NCBI GenBank assembly: GCA_963582805.1
Contig: CAUZTZ010000014.1
Coordinates: 1-25,790, forward strand
Direction of reading: 5' to 3'
Source of the DNA: GCA-2687515 sp963582805
GTDB lineage: Bacteria; Pseudomonadota; Alphaproteobacteria; Rhodospirillales; UBA2165
DNA: 25,790 nucleotides
A program made the position numbers and the translations under genes. The notes below the pieces were generated by a model that had not been told where the DNA came from, ran no database searches, and was given only the letters and a program-made list of their open reading frames with translations. Below, piece after piece: positions 1 through 6,911 of the stretch (position 1 is the first letter of the stretch; every line of letters starts with the position of its first letter).

Positions 1-147
1 ATCAAACACTCCATCTTTCCATTTAAGATAAAGTGTTGCGTCGATCAGTTGAGACCACCGTCATATAGCGGACATTGCCCCGTTCCGAAACCATGGAATT
101 TCCATCGGCTTTGCGGGCAATCGCCCGGCGCCGCCCGCCGTTTTGTT
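1..147. other. Gene-free left edge downstream of the gcd-type operon
   Basis: I see no convincing coding sequence here. No hairpin with a T-tract was found that would end the leftward operon. A short palindrome, ATGGAA-T-TTCCAT, lies at 93-105. The minus strand carries GTCCGCTATAT at 63-73, identical to the bases that cover the predicted -10 region of the dehydrogenase operon at 5080-5090. It may be the promoter of a leftward gene beyond the window edge. Confidence 0.4.
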
Positions 148-372
148 TTAGGTTTCCCCCGCCGGCCGAAACGCGTCTTCAGGCCGGCGCCTTGTGCCGA
201 AGACGATGATGACCAGCCCGGCGATCACCAGGAAATGGCCGCCGCCGAGGGTCACCCAGCCGAGGGTGCCTTCAATTTCGGGAGAGATCAGACGCACCAG
301 GGCGGCGCCGAGAAAGGCTATCGCCGTGCCGGCGATCCAGTAATTCCGCCTTTCGCCCAGAACGCGCTTCAT
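148..372 (-). CDS. Small two-helix membrane protein, last gene of the decarboxylase operon
   Basis: This is a 74-residue protein that I do not recognise. Two hydrophobic stretches, about residues 12-28 and 44-62, would each cross the membrane. The N-terminus has a basic patch (KRVLGERR), and a charged tail starting with TRRR follows the second helix. The start is set by an ATGA overlap: its ATG (370-372) overlaps the stop of the upstream beta-subunit gene (369-371), which is typical of translational coupling. The position suggests an accessory role with the sodium-pumping decarboxylase, for example in assembly or as an extra membrane subunit. That is inference only. A longer reading frame runs upstream from 570, but its first 66 codons are arginine-rich antisense-like sequence inside the beta-subunit gene, so I rejected that start. 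Confidence 0.7.
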   Translation of the reverse strand: MKRVLGERRNYWIAGTAIAFLGAALVRLISPEIEGTLGWVTLGGGHFLVIAGLVIIVFGTRRRPEDAFRPAGET

Positions 373-1574
373 CGCAGCAACGATACGTAAATGCCGGCGA
401 TGATCGCCGAGGTGATGACCCCCGACACGCTGGCGCCCATGGCCCAGGGCAGGATGATGGCGAACTTGTTGGCGGCGCGGGCTTCTTTCTGGGCCACCTT
501 GGCGGTGGTCGGAAGGCACGAGACGCCGGCGATACCTATGACCGGATTGAAGGTCTTGCCGCTCATCCAATAGACCACATAGCCGCCGATGATACCGCCG
601 ATGCCGGACAAAAGTAGCGCCGTGATGCCGAGGATCAAAAGCAAGATCACCTTGGGATCTAAGATGGTGCTGGCTTCGAACAAGACCCCCAGCAGCAGCC
701 CCAAAAAGAATGTGGCACCATAGAGCACCGGGCCGCCGATGAATTCGATGAACGGTTTGACCCCGGATTCGCGGATGATGATGCCGAGGAAAAATCCCAT
801 AAATAAAGGCGATGCCACCGGAAACAGGAAGCTCAGCAGTGTCGAGGTGATGACCGCGAAGGTGATTTTTTCGCCCTTGGAAATATTCGGAATGCTTTTT
901 GTCTCCATCACCAGGCCGCGCAGGCGCTTCGGCACCATCAGGCGCACCAGATACGGATAGCCGGCATAGGCGAGGCTTAGGTAAAGATAGGCAACGATGG
1001 TGATCGGAACGAACAGATCGCGGGCCAGCAGCAGCGACGTGTACAGCACCATCGGCGCATCGGCGCTGCCGACCATGGCGATGGCCGCCGCTTCGTTGAG
1101 GGGCAGCCCCAGGGCAACGGCAATGGGGAACGTCAGCACCGTGCCCAATTCCGCAAAGATAGCGATAATCATGCAGCGCATGGGCGAAATCAGCATATAG
1201 CCGATATCCGACAACACGCCGATGCCGAAGAATATCAGCACCGCGATGAGGCCGTTTGAGAACGAGAATGTGTAAATGGGTTGCAGGAAATTGATCTGCA
1301 GGGCGTCCATCAACTGGGCCGGATCACTGGCGATGGGATCGAGGAACAGGGTTCCGGTCTTGGTCGCCGACAGGGCAAGGACGCCGGCATTGACCGAGGA
1401 CATGCCGAAGCCCATGGGGATCATGATCAGCGGCTCCAGGGTTCCTTTGACGCCGAGATAGACGAAGGCGATGCCGAGGCAGATCAGCGCCACCCGGGCC
1501 AAGGCGATCACCGGTTCCGCCGCCAGCAGCGTGGCCAGGCCCTGAAATATTTGCAGAAACTCTATTTCGGGCAT
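369..1574 (-). CDS. gcdB: Sodium-translocating decarboxylase beta subunit (glutaconyl-CoA decarboxylase type)
   Basis: This 401-residue, strongly hydrophobic integral membrane protein belongs to the OadB/GcdB/MmdB family. The family removes CO2 from carboxybiotin and uses the energy to export sodium ions. Many membrane segments run from about residue 20 to the end. The family's key sites are visible: Asp172 in GSADAPMVLY (equivalent to OadB Asp203) and Asn343 and Ser352 in NPVIGIAGVS (equivalent to Asn373 and Ser382). The position of OadB Arg389 appears to be Lys359. The length is in the normal range. The gene follows the small membrane subunit by 2 bases and overlaps the next gene by 4 bases, so it is part of one operon with the carboxyltransferase and biotin carrier. 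The family is certain. The substrate, glutaconyl-CoA, is inferred from the alpha subunit and the neighbouring dehydrogenase. Confidence 0.9.
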   Translation of the reverse strand: MPEIEFLQIFQGLATLLAAEPVIALARVALICLGIAFVYLGVKGTLEPLIMIPMGFGMSSVNAGVLALSATKTGTLFLDPIASDPAQLMDALQINFLQPIYTFSFSNGLIAVLIFFGIGVLSDIGYMLISPMRCMIIAIFAELGTVLTFPIAVALGLPLNEAAAIAMVGSADAPMVLYTSLLLARDLFVPITIVAYLYLSLAYAGYPYLVRLMVPKRLRGLVMETKSIPNISKGEKITFAVITSTLLSFLFPVASPLFMGFFLGIIIRESGVKPFIEFIGGPVLYGATFFLGLLLGVLFEASTILDPKVILLLILGITALLLSGIGGIIGGYVVYWMSGKTFNPVIGIAGVSCLPTTAKVAQKEARAANKFAIILPWAMGASVSGVITSAIIAGIYVSLLR

Positions 1575-1576
1575 GA

Positions 1577-1786
1577 TCAGGCGGAACCTTGCGAAGCCGT
1601 TTTATCGCCCTCGGCGTCCTCGGCGGCCGGCGCGACCATCGCGGCGTTCCTGGCCACGGCGCGGGCTTTCTGCGCCTGCACGGCGGCGAACAGAATTTTA
1701 AGAATCCAAGCGACGATCAGCGACAGCACCGCCGCCAGCCCATAGATGAAAAACATCAATTTGACCGCACCCCATACCGCTTCCAT
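1577..1786 (-). CDS. Small membrane subunit of decarboxylase (gamma/delta, OadG/GcdD-like)
   Basis: This 69-residue protein has one N-terminal transmembrane helix (about residues 8-33), then a basic segment (QAQKARAVARN) and an acidic, alanine-rich tail. This is the layout of the OadG/MmdD/GcdD small subunits, which anchor the carboxyltransferase and biotin carrier to the beta subunit. The sequence is too short and variable for a firm family match, so the call rests on layout and position between biotin carrier and beta subunit. A strong Shine-Dalgarno site, AAGGAG, lies a few bases upstream of the ATG. The gap to the biotin carrier is 30 bases. Confidence 0.7.
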   Translation of the reverse strand: MEAVWGAVKLMFFIYGLAAVLSLIVAWILKILFAAVQAQKARAVARNAAMVAPAAEDAEGDKTASQGSA

Positions 1787-1816
1787 GTCCGTCTCCTTAA
1801 ATAAGCTGTGGCGCGG

Positions 1817-2032
1817 CTAATCCAATATTATCAGAACGTCGTTGGTCTCGACCGCATCATCGACGGCGACCTTGATCTCGGCGACCTTGCCATCGACGGG
1901 GGCGTAGATGGGGTTCTCCATTTTCATGGCTTCGAGAATGAGCAGCTCATCTTCGGCCAAAACGTCATCGCCAACTGCGACCGAGATTTCATAAATATTG
2001 CCCGACATGGGCGCCGTGATTTCGCAACGCAT
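1817..2032 (-). CDS. Biotin carrier protein, minimal single biotinyl domain
   Basis: This is a stand-alone biotinyl domain of 71 residues with the EAMKMEN motif. The lysine in this motif (residue 37 from this start) is the expected biotin attachment site. In the complex the biotin would take CO2 from the acyl-CoA on the alpha subunit and deliver it to the membrane beta subunit. An ATG three codons upstream, at 2041, touches the Shine-Dalgarno sequence GAAGGA with no spacing. The ATG at 2032 has a normal 9-base spacing, so I prefer it. The protein lacks the long alanine/proline-rich linker that the Acidaminococcus GcdC subunit has, as I recall it, so the whole protein is just the swinging domain. 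It lies 27 bases after the alpha-subunit gene. Confidence 0.85.
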   Translation of the reverse strand: MRCEITAPMSGNIYEISVAVGDDVLAEDELLILEAMKMENPIYAPVDGKVAEIKVAVDDAVETNDVLIILD

Positions 2033-2059
2033 CGCATACATTCCTTCTTCCGAGGCGGA

Positions 2060-3817
2060 TCAGCCCTTGATGGCGCGGGGCAAAAGCATCTGGTGAACCG
2101 GCGTGATCGATTTGGGATTTTGGTAATTTGCTCCGGCAAAGGCTTCCATATAGCCGCGCAACCGGCCTAAGGAAACGATTTCATCGACAAACCCCATTTT
2201 GGCGCCATAGGCAGGCTCCGATTTCGCCCGGTAATCATCGATCATCTGGTTCATCTTGTCCACGACTGGTGAGATGTCGCGGCCCTCATCGTCTTCTTTC
2301 ACCAGACGCCTGGCGTAAGATGCCGCCGCCGCGGTCTCGCCGTGCATGACGCAAATCTCGGTCAGCGGCGTGCCCAGGGTAATGGCGTTGTTGTTGTTGG
2401 CTTGCGGTCCGCACATGATGTAATGGGCCGCCGCCTGGCCCTTGCGGAGGACCACGCACATCATGGCGATATCGGTCTGCTCGATGGAATAGACCAGCGA
2501 CTGGCCGAGGGCCAACAGCTCGGCCTCCTCGGCGGCGTCGCCTACATCGATGCCGGTGGTGTCCTGCAGCCAGATGATGGGAAGATTGTCGCGCCCGCAA
2601 AGGGTGACGAACTCGCTTTGCTTGATCAGCCCCTGGCGGTAATGCTTGCCGCCGACGCCGGGATATTCGCCGTCCGCATAATCGGGATAGTCGGCAATGA
2701 TGCCTTGGTTGTTGCCGATGATAGCGACGGCAAAGCCATCCATCTTGGCGATGCCGGTATAAACCTCCGGGCCATAATCGGGCCGGTATTCCATGAACTC
2801 GGAATTGTCGGTCAGGCGCGCCAATATCTGCATGGCATCGTAAGGGCGTTTCTGGTTGGCGGGCAGAATCAAATTTATGTCTTCGAGCGGATATTTGGGC
2901 TGCGCCGGCTTCGCAACCCGGAACATAGCCGCATCGTAGGCCGGCATCATGCGCATATAATCCTTGATGCCGTCCAGGACGCCTTCTTCGGTCTCGTGCA
3001 CCTCGCGAAAATAGGCGGTCGCATCGAAATGGGTCTCGGTGCGGCCCGGCGTTTTGCCCTGGAACGACTTGGTGCCTTCTATGAGCGCGCGGGCGCCTTC
3101 CAAGTCGATCTCGCCCTTGGGGTTCATGCCGCCGACGATGCCGGCGCCGCCGACCGCAATGTTGGCGCCTTCGTGGGCCAGCAAAATGGTCGGTGAGATG
3201 CCCTGATAGCCGCCGCCGGCCGGGTTGGTGCCGTAGATGGCATTTAGAATGGGGATGCCCAGCTTGTTTAATTCGGCGTGGCGAAAAAACGGCGCGCCCG
3301 AGGAACGCCGGCCCGCATAGACGGTTTCCTGCTCCATCAGCTTGACGCCGGAACAGTTGGTCAGCCAGACCAGCGGGATATTGAGGCGCTTGGCCAAATC
3401 GGTAATCATCAGGATATTTTCCGCCTGCCCGGCGATCCAGGCGCCGGCCATGACCTTGTTATCGAACCCGATGATCACCGCCCAGCGCCCCTCGATCTTG
3501 CCGAGGCCACTGACCACGCCGGTGCAGCCCTCTTCGTTTTCGGTGGGGTTATAGAGGGAATGCAGCGGCTGCCACGTTTCGTCATCTACCATGTAATCGA
3601 GCCGGTCATGGATGGTCATGGCGCCCCGGGATCGCACCCGCTCGGCCGCAATACCGGCCTCCAACACGCGTGCCTCCTCGGCCTCGATAAGCGCTTCCTG
3701 TTCCAGAACCGCTTCCAAATTCTTAAGTCCCCGCTTCATTTCGGCCTCGCTCAACGGCTTGCCGATATCAGACATTTTCTCGAAATAGGGCCGCAACGGG
3801 GTCTGCTTTCTCGCCAT
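2060..3817 (-). CDS. gcdA: Glutaconyl-CoA decarboxylase alpha subunit (carboxyltransferase)
   Basis: This 585-residue protein of the acyl-CoA carboxyltransferase superfamily has two crotonase-like halves and would transfer the carboxyl group from glutaconyl-CoA to biotin, leaving crotonyl-CoA. Ordinary propionyl- or methylcrotonyl-CoA carboxylase beta subunits are nearer 510-540 residues, while the glutaconyl-CoA decarboxylase alpha subunit of Acidaminococcus is about 587. Matches to that protein recalled from memory run over the whole length. They include GTNPAGGGY (196-204), AVGGAGIVGGMNPKG (221-235), RLTDNSE (334-340), QDTTGIDVG (418-426), HYIMCGPQ region (465-472) and the C-terminal YQNPKSITPVHQM region (565-577). 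The SD is weak (AGGA). No biotin carboxylase gene is nearby, which fits a decarboxylase rather than an ATP-driven carboxylase. Another glutaconyl-type substrate cannot be excluded. Confidence 0.85.
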   Translation of the reverse strand: MARKQTPLRPYFEKMSDIGKPLSEAEMKRGLKNLEAVLEQEALIEAEEARVLEAGIAAERVRSRGAMTIHDRLDYMVDDETWQPLHSLYNPTENEEGCTGVVSGLGKIEGRWAVIIGFDNKVMAGAWIAGQAENILMITDLAKRLNIPLVWLTNCSGVKLMEQETVYAGRRSSGAPFFRHAELNKLGIPILNAIYGTNPAGGGYQGISPTILLAHEGANIAVGGAGIVGGMNPKGEIDLEGARALIEGTKSFQGKTPGRTETHFDATAYFREVHETEEGVLDGIKDYMRMMPAYDAAMFRVAKPAQPKYPLEDINLILPANQKRPYDAMQILARLTDNSEFMEYRPDYGPEVYTGIAKMDGFAVAIIGNNQGIIADYPDYADGEYPGVGGKHYRQGLIKQSEFVTLCGRDNLPIIWLQDTTGIDVGDAAEEAELLALGQSLVYSIEQTDIAMMCVVLRKGQAAAHYIMCGPQANNNNAITLGTPLTEICVMHGETAAAASYARRLVKEDDEGRDISPVVDKMNQMIDDYRAKSEPAYGAKMGFVDEIVSLGRLRGYMEAFAGANYQNPKSITPVHQMLLPRAIKG

Positions 3818-3859
3818 GGAACTTATCCTAATGAAGCTGGGCGCGGGTGGGAGCGGTGG

Positions 3860-5017
3860 CTAGCGGTTCTGGGAATCGCCGAGGGAAATGCCGGCGATGA
3901 TGAGCTTTTGGATATTGCTGGTGCCCTCGACGGCGCGCAAGGAATGGGCATCGCGCAAAAACCGCTCGGCCGGATATTCGGTGGAGAAACCGTAGCTGCC
4001 GAATATCTTCATGGTATCGGACGCGGCGTGCACGGCGGCTTCGGATGCGAACAGCTTGGCCATGGAGGTCTCGTGGCTGTTCGGCAGGCCTTGATCTTTC
4101 AGCCAGGCAGCCCGGTAGACCAAAAGCCGCGCTGCTTCGTGTTCGGCCACCATGTCGGCGATCTGCGCCTGGATCATCTGATAGGAGCCGATCTTCTGGC
4201 CGAATTGTATGCGCTCGTTGGCGTAATTGATGGCCGCGTCGATGGCGCCGCCGGCGATGCCGATGGCGCCCGCCGCGCAGCCGATGCGCGTGTTGTTGAG
4301 CTGCCACATGCAGATCGGAAAGCCCTGATTGACCTCGCCCAGAACCGCGTCTTTCGGGATTTTGGCGCCGTCAAAGGCGATCTCGCCGGTCGGCGCGCAA
4401 TGCAGGCCGAGTTTTGTCTCAATCGCAGATGTAACAACGCCGTCGGTTTGCTTCGGGTTGATGATGAAACAGGTGAGCCCCTTATGCTTGGCTTCCCGGT
4501 CGGTCACTGCATAAAGGAGGCCCCAATCGCCCACATGGGCGTTGGAAATCCACATTTTCTGGCCGTTCAGCTCCCAATGGTCGCCCTTGTCGGTGGCGGT
4601 GGTGCCCATGGAGACCACGTCGGAGCCGGTATTGGGCTCGGTCATGGCGAAGAAGCCAACCGCTTTGGTGGAAATCCAGTCCGGGATAAAGCGCTGCTTC
4701 TGCGCGTCGGTTCCGAATTGGTTGACGGTGACGGCTGGGCCGATGTTCTGCATGTTGAACGGCAGCCGCCAGGAGCCGGAAACCTTGGCGATCTGTTCGG
4801 CGATGATTACTGATTCCAAAAATCCGAAACCGTTGCCGCCAACCTCTTCCGGCAAGGCGCAGCCGAAAAAGCTGAGCGCGCCCATCTTTTCGAGTATTTC
4901 CATGCGGAACCGGTGTTCTTTTTCATCGTCTTCCAGGGTCGGCAGAATCTCGTTGGCGGCGAAATTCTTCGCCATATCCTGCATCATCTGTTGTTCTTCG
5001 GTAAATCCGAAATGCAT
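3860..5017 (-). CDS. Acyl-CoA dehydrogenase, probably non-decarboxylating glutaryl-CoA dehydrogenase
   Basis: This 385-residue FAD-dependent acyl-CoA dehydrogenase has all the family motifs: MTEPNTGSD (125-133), WISNA (156-160), the ERIQFG segment (268-273) and the catalytic base Glu364 in AVEGTSN. Compared from memory, it follows the Desulfococcus glutaryl-CoA dehydrogenase closely, for example in GDHW-LNG-K-WISNA, the CAPTGE segment and YGFSTEYP--RF-RDA. Arg84 matches the glutarate-binding arginine (Arg94 in the human enzyme). The residue before the catalytic Glu is Val363, where decarboxylating enzymes have Tyr, and Leu85 follows the arginine where they have Ser. That pattern fits an enzyme that releases glutaconyl-CoA instead of decarboxylating it. 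The ATG at 5017 is chosen because AGGAG lies about 7 bases upstream. An extension to 5077 is possible but not family-like. It is the first gene of the operon, 42 bases before gcdA. Confidence 0.78.
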   Translation of the reverse strand: MHFGFTEEQQMMQDMAKNFAANEILPTLEDDEKEHRFRMEILEKMGALSFFGCALPEEVGGNGFGFLESVIIAEQIAKVSGSWRLPFNMQNIGPAVTVNQFGTDAQKQRFIPDWISTKAVGFFAMTEPNTGSDVVSMGTTATDKGDHWELNGQKMWISNAHVGDWGLLYAVTDREAKHKGLTCFIINPKQTDGVVTSAIETKLGLHCAPTGEIAFDGAKIPKDAVLGEVNQGFPICMWQLNNTRIGCAAGAIGIAGGAIDAAINYANERIQFGQKIGSYQMIQAQIADMVAEHEAARLLVYRAAWLKDQGLPNSHETSMAKLFASEAAVHAASDTMKIFGSYGFSTEYPAERFLRDAHSLRAVEGTSNIQKLIIAGISLGDSQNR

Positions 5018-5076
5018 CTCGGGCTCCTGGGTCAGCAAATATCGGGCACGGCTATCACGCATGTATCGGCCCGGCA

Positions 5077-5106
5077 ATTATATAGCGGACCGAACCCTAG
5101 CGGTAA
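5077..5106 (-). promoter_or_regulatory. Predicted promoter of the glutaryl/glutaconyl-CoA operon
   Basis: On the minus strand a perfect TATAAT (5077-5082) lies 59 bases upstream of the dehydrogenase start codon. A weak -35 candidate, TTACCG (5101-5106), stands 18 bases further up. Transcription would begin near 5070. The adjoining GTCCGCTATAT is repeated near the left edge of the window (63-73). The call rests on one good hexamer and location. Confidence 0.4.
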
Positions 5107-5183
5107 TTAACGCGGATCAAGAGATAGTAAATTTTTAAGCGGGGTTATTCAATCGCCCGGCAACGGCCTTTGAGGGGTTGTGA

Positions 5184-6770
5184 TCAGCCGTACAGCGACG
5201 GCAATCGCCGCGCCCGGTAGACGTCCCAGCCCTGGTCTTTGTCGCGCTCGTCGATGAACAGCTCGAACACAAGATGCGCATCGGGCCCGCGCGTTATTTC
5301 GGCAATGCGCACCCAGCCGAGCCCGATCTTGGGATCGTCGATCACCCGGCCCTCATCGTCCGACAGCATCCCGCCGAAGCAGACCAGCACATTGTCGGTT
5401 TGGACCAATTCCTCGGCGCCGCAGATGAACGGGCAGTAGTAGCGCTCTTCTTCGCCTGCGCCGTAGGACCACACCTGCTTGGCGGTCATTGCATCGCCAT
5501 CGACGGCGAATTCCACGGCGCGGCTGTAACAATCCGCCGCCGCCCGCTTTTCGGTAAACGGCACGGCCTGGTTGTTGGCGTTGTCGAACAGCAAAATATT
5601 GCCCCGGGACGTGATGGTGGCGTTATGCTGATGGTACTGCCAATCGAGATCCCCTTCGGGCGCCAGCAGGTGGTCCGACCAGGGCGCGCGCCAGGCTTCG
5701 TGGGTGCCCAATATCCAGACCAGCTCGCTATTGTCGCGGCGGAATTTGACCACCGCGTCCTGATGGCGCGACGAAATGATGAAGCAGTCGTCGGCGGCAT
5801 CGAGAACCACCGAATTCAGATGGCTCCAATCCTTGGAATTGGGAATTCCCTTGCGGATCCAGTAGTCCGCCAGGGACCCATAGGTAATCCGCTCCGGATC
5901 CAGAATATCCAGCATATGCCATTTGCCGACGATGTCGCCGTTGCGCTCAAACTCAGTGACCACGTCGCCGATCAGGGTCGCCGGGGCGCGCGGTGCGTCC
6001 GCATCGGTTTCGCTGGTCCAGTAATCGTCGACATCCCGCATCTCCACGTTGAGGACGACAAAATTGCCGTTCTCAAGCTCCAGAATATCGTGATGAAAGG
6101 CCATCGCCGCGACCGGGATGGAGGTCGCCGACACTTCGTAATCGCCGCGCTTGAGGGCATCGGCGGCAAACCATTGGCAAATACGGTTGCCGAGCATGTC
6201 GATCTCGATAGCCCGGTGATCGAAGGTCAGGTAAATCAGGTTGCCGTTGCGGAGCCGCTTGATCTCGCCGACCGTGTGGCCGGTATCGCACAACCATACC
6301 ACCTCGCCTTCCGCATCCAGCGCCACGATCACCCCATATCCGGCGGCGCCCGAGATTTGCGATTTGCGGATGCCGAAGAATGTAAAGCCGGGCTCCATGG
6401 CGGCGGCGTCATTGACGGTGAGCTTCAATTCCGGGAAATCGGCCGGCAGGGGTTCGGTGGTGAAACTTGCCCGCCAAACATCTTTGATAATGCCGCCGCC
6501 ATCTTCCAAAAGGCTGAGGCTGACCGCGTGGGTGCCGCTCGCCCGCATGCCAATCAGAATATGCGAATGGCTGGCCGACGGCTCCACCCGGACCGGCACC
6601 GTCCAGCTCCGCTGCGCATCGGTGATGGTAATCTCGGCCGAAACCGGGCTTGGGGTTTCGAAATTCAAGACGGCGGCCAAGGGCGCCGCGCCCGATGGGT
6701 TCACAACCAGCTCCGGCTCCCGGACAAATTGATAATCGGATTTATTGGCCTCGTTGATGATGGTGTCCAT
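5184..6770 (-). CDS. Arylsulfotransferase (ASST) family protein
   Basis: This 528-residue protein has an N-terminal beta-sandwich-like part (about 10-110) and then a propeller-like part. Known family members move sulfate from one phenol to another through a sulfated histidine. The active-site set can be placed: His226/227 in FHHDILELENGN, His317 in DWSHLNS, Arg335 in ISSRHQD and His380/382 in QYHQHNA. These correspond to His252, His356, Arg374 and His436 of the E. coli enzyme, as recalled. No signal peptide is visible, although the studied bacterial enzymes are periplasmic, so this one may act in the cytoplasm or do something else. A TTG codon 12 bases upstream (6782) would add four residues. 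I prefer the ATG. It is a single gene after an AT-rich gap, and 166 bases separate it from the dehydrogenase start. Confidence 0.82.
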   Translation of the reverse strand: MDTIINEANKSDYQFVREPELVVNPSGAAPLAAVLNFETPSPVSAEITITDAQRSWTVPVRVEPSASHSHILIGMRASGTHAVSLSLLEDGGGIIKDVWRASFTTEPLPADFPELKLTVNDAAAMEPGFTFFGIRKSQISGAAGYGVIVALDAEGEVVWLCDTGHTVGEIKRLRNGNLIYLTFDHRAIEIDMLGNRICQWFAADALKRGDYEVSATSIPVAAMAFHHDILELENGNFVVLNVEMRDVDDYWTSETDADAPRAPATLIGDVVTEFERNGDIVGKWHMLDILDPERITYGSLADYWIRKGIPNSKDWSHLNSVVLDAADDCFIISSRHQDAVVKFRRDNSELVWILGTHEAWRAPWSDHLLAPEGDLDWQYHQHNATITSRGNILLFDNANNQAVPFTEKRAAADCYSRAVEFAVDGDAMTAKQVWSYGAGEEERYYCPFICGAEELVQTDNVLVCFGGMLSDDEGRVIDDPKIGLGWVRIAEITRGPDAHLVFELFIDERDKDQGWDVYRARRLPSLYG

Positions 6771-6782
6771 GAATACGCCCAA

Positions 6783-6911
6783 CCGCCTGAATGAGTATTT
6801 GCCTGGAAGCCTTTATTTACACCATTAGTATTATTGTGCAACATATATCATCATTTTTTTGTGTTTTATTTATATAATATACACAAAATATAATGTATTA
6901 ATAATTATGCC
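6783..6911. other. AT-rich intergenic segment with an inverted repeat
   Basis: This is by far the most AT-rich stretch of the window, lying between purC and the arylsulfotransferase gene. It holds a perfect inverted repeat, TTTTGTGT (6857-6864) and ACACAAAA (6881-6888), around a 16-base A/T spacer. It should contain the promoter of the arylsulfotransferase gene, but so many TA-rich hexamers are present that I cannot choose one. It lacks the T-tract expected of a purC terminator. Confidence 0.5.

Noticed and set aside
2342..3196. A 284-codon open frame on the plus strand inside gcdA
   Set aside because: It is antisense to conserved GcdA motifs and has no SD.
2060..3817. Reading the alpha subunit as a propionyl-CoA carboxylase beta subunit
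   Set aside because: The protein is longer than that family, matches GcdA along its length, and no biotin carboxylase gene is present while a sodium-pump beta subunit is.
3278..4813. A 511-codon open frame on the plus strand
   Set aside because: It is antisense to the dehydrogenase and GcdA genes, spans their boundary, and shows no domain. It is a shadow caused by GC-rich codon use.
5274..6794. A 506-codon open frame on the plus strand
   Set aside because: It mirrors the arylsulfotransferase gene and has no recognisable motif.
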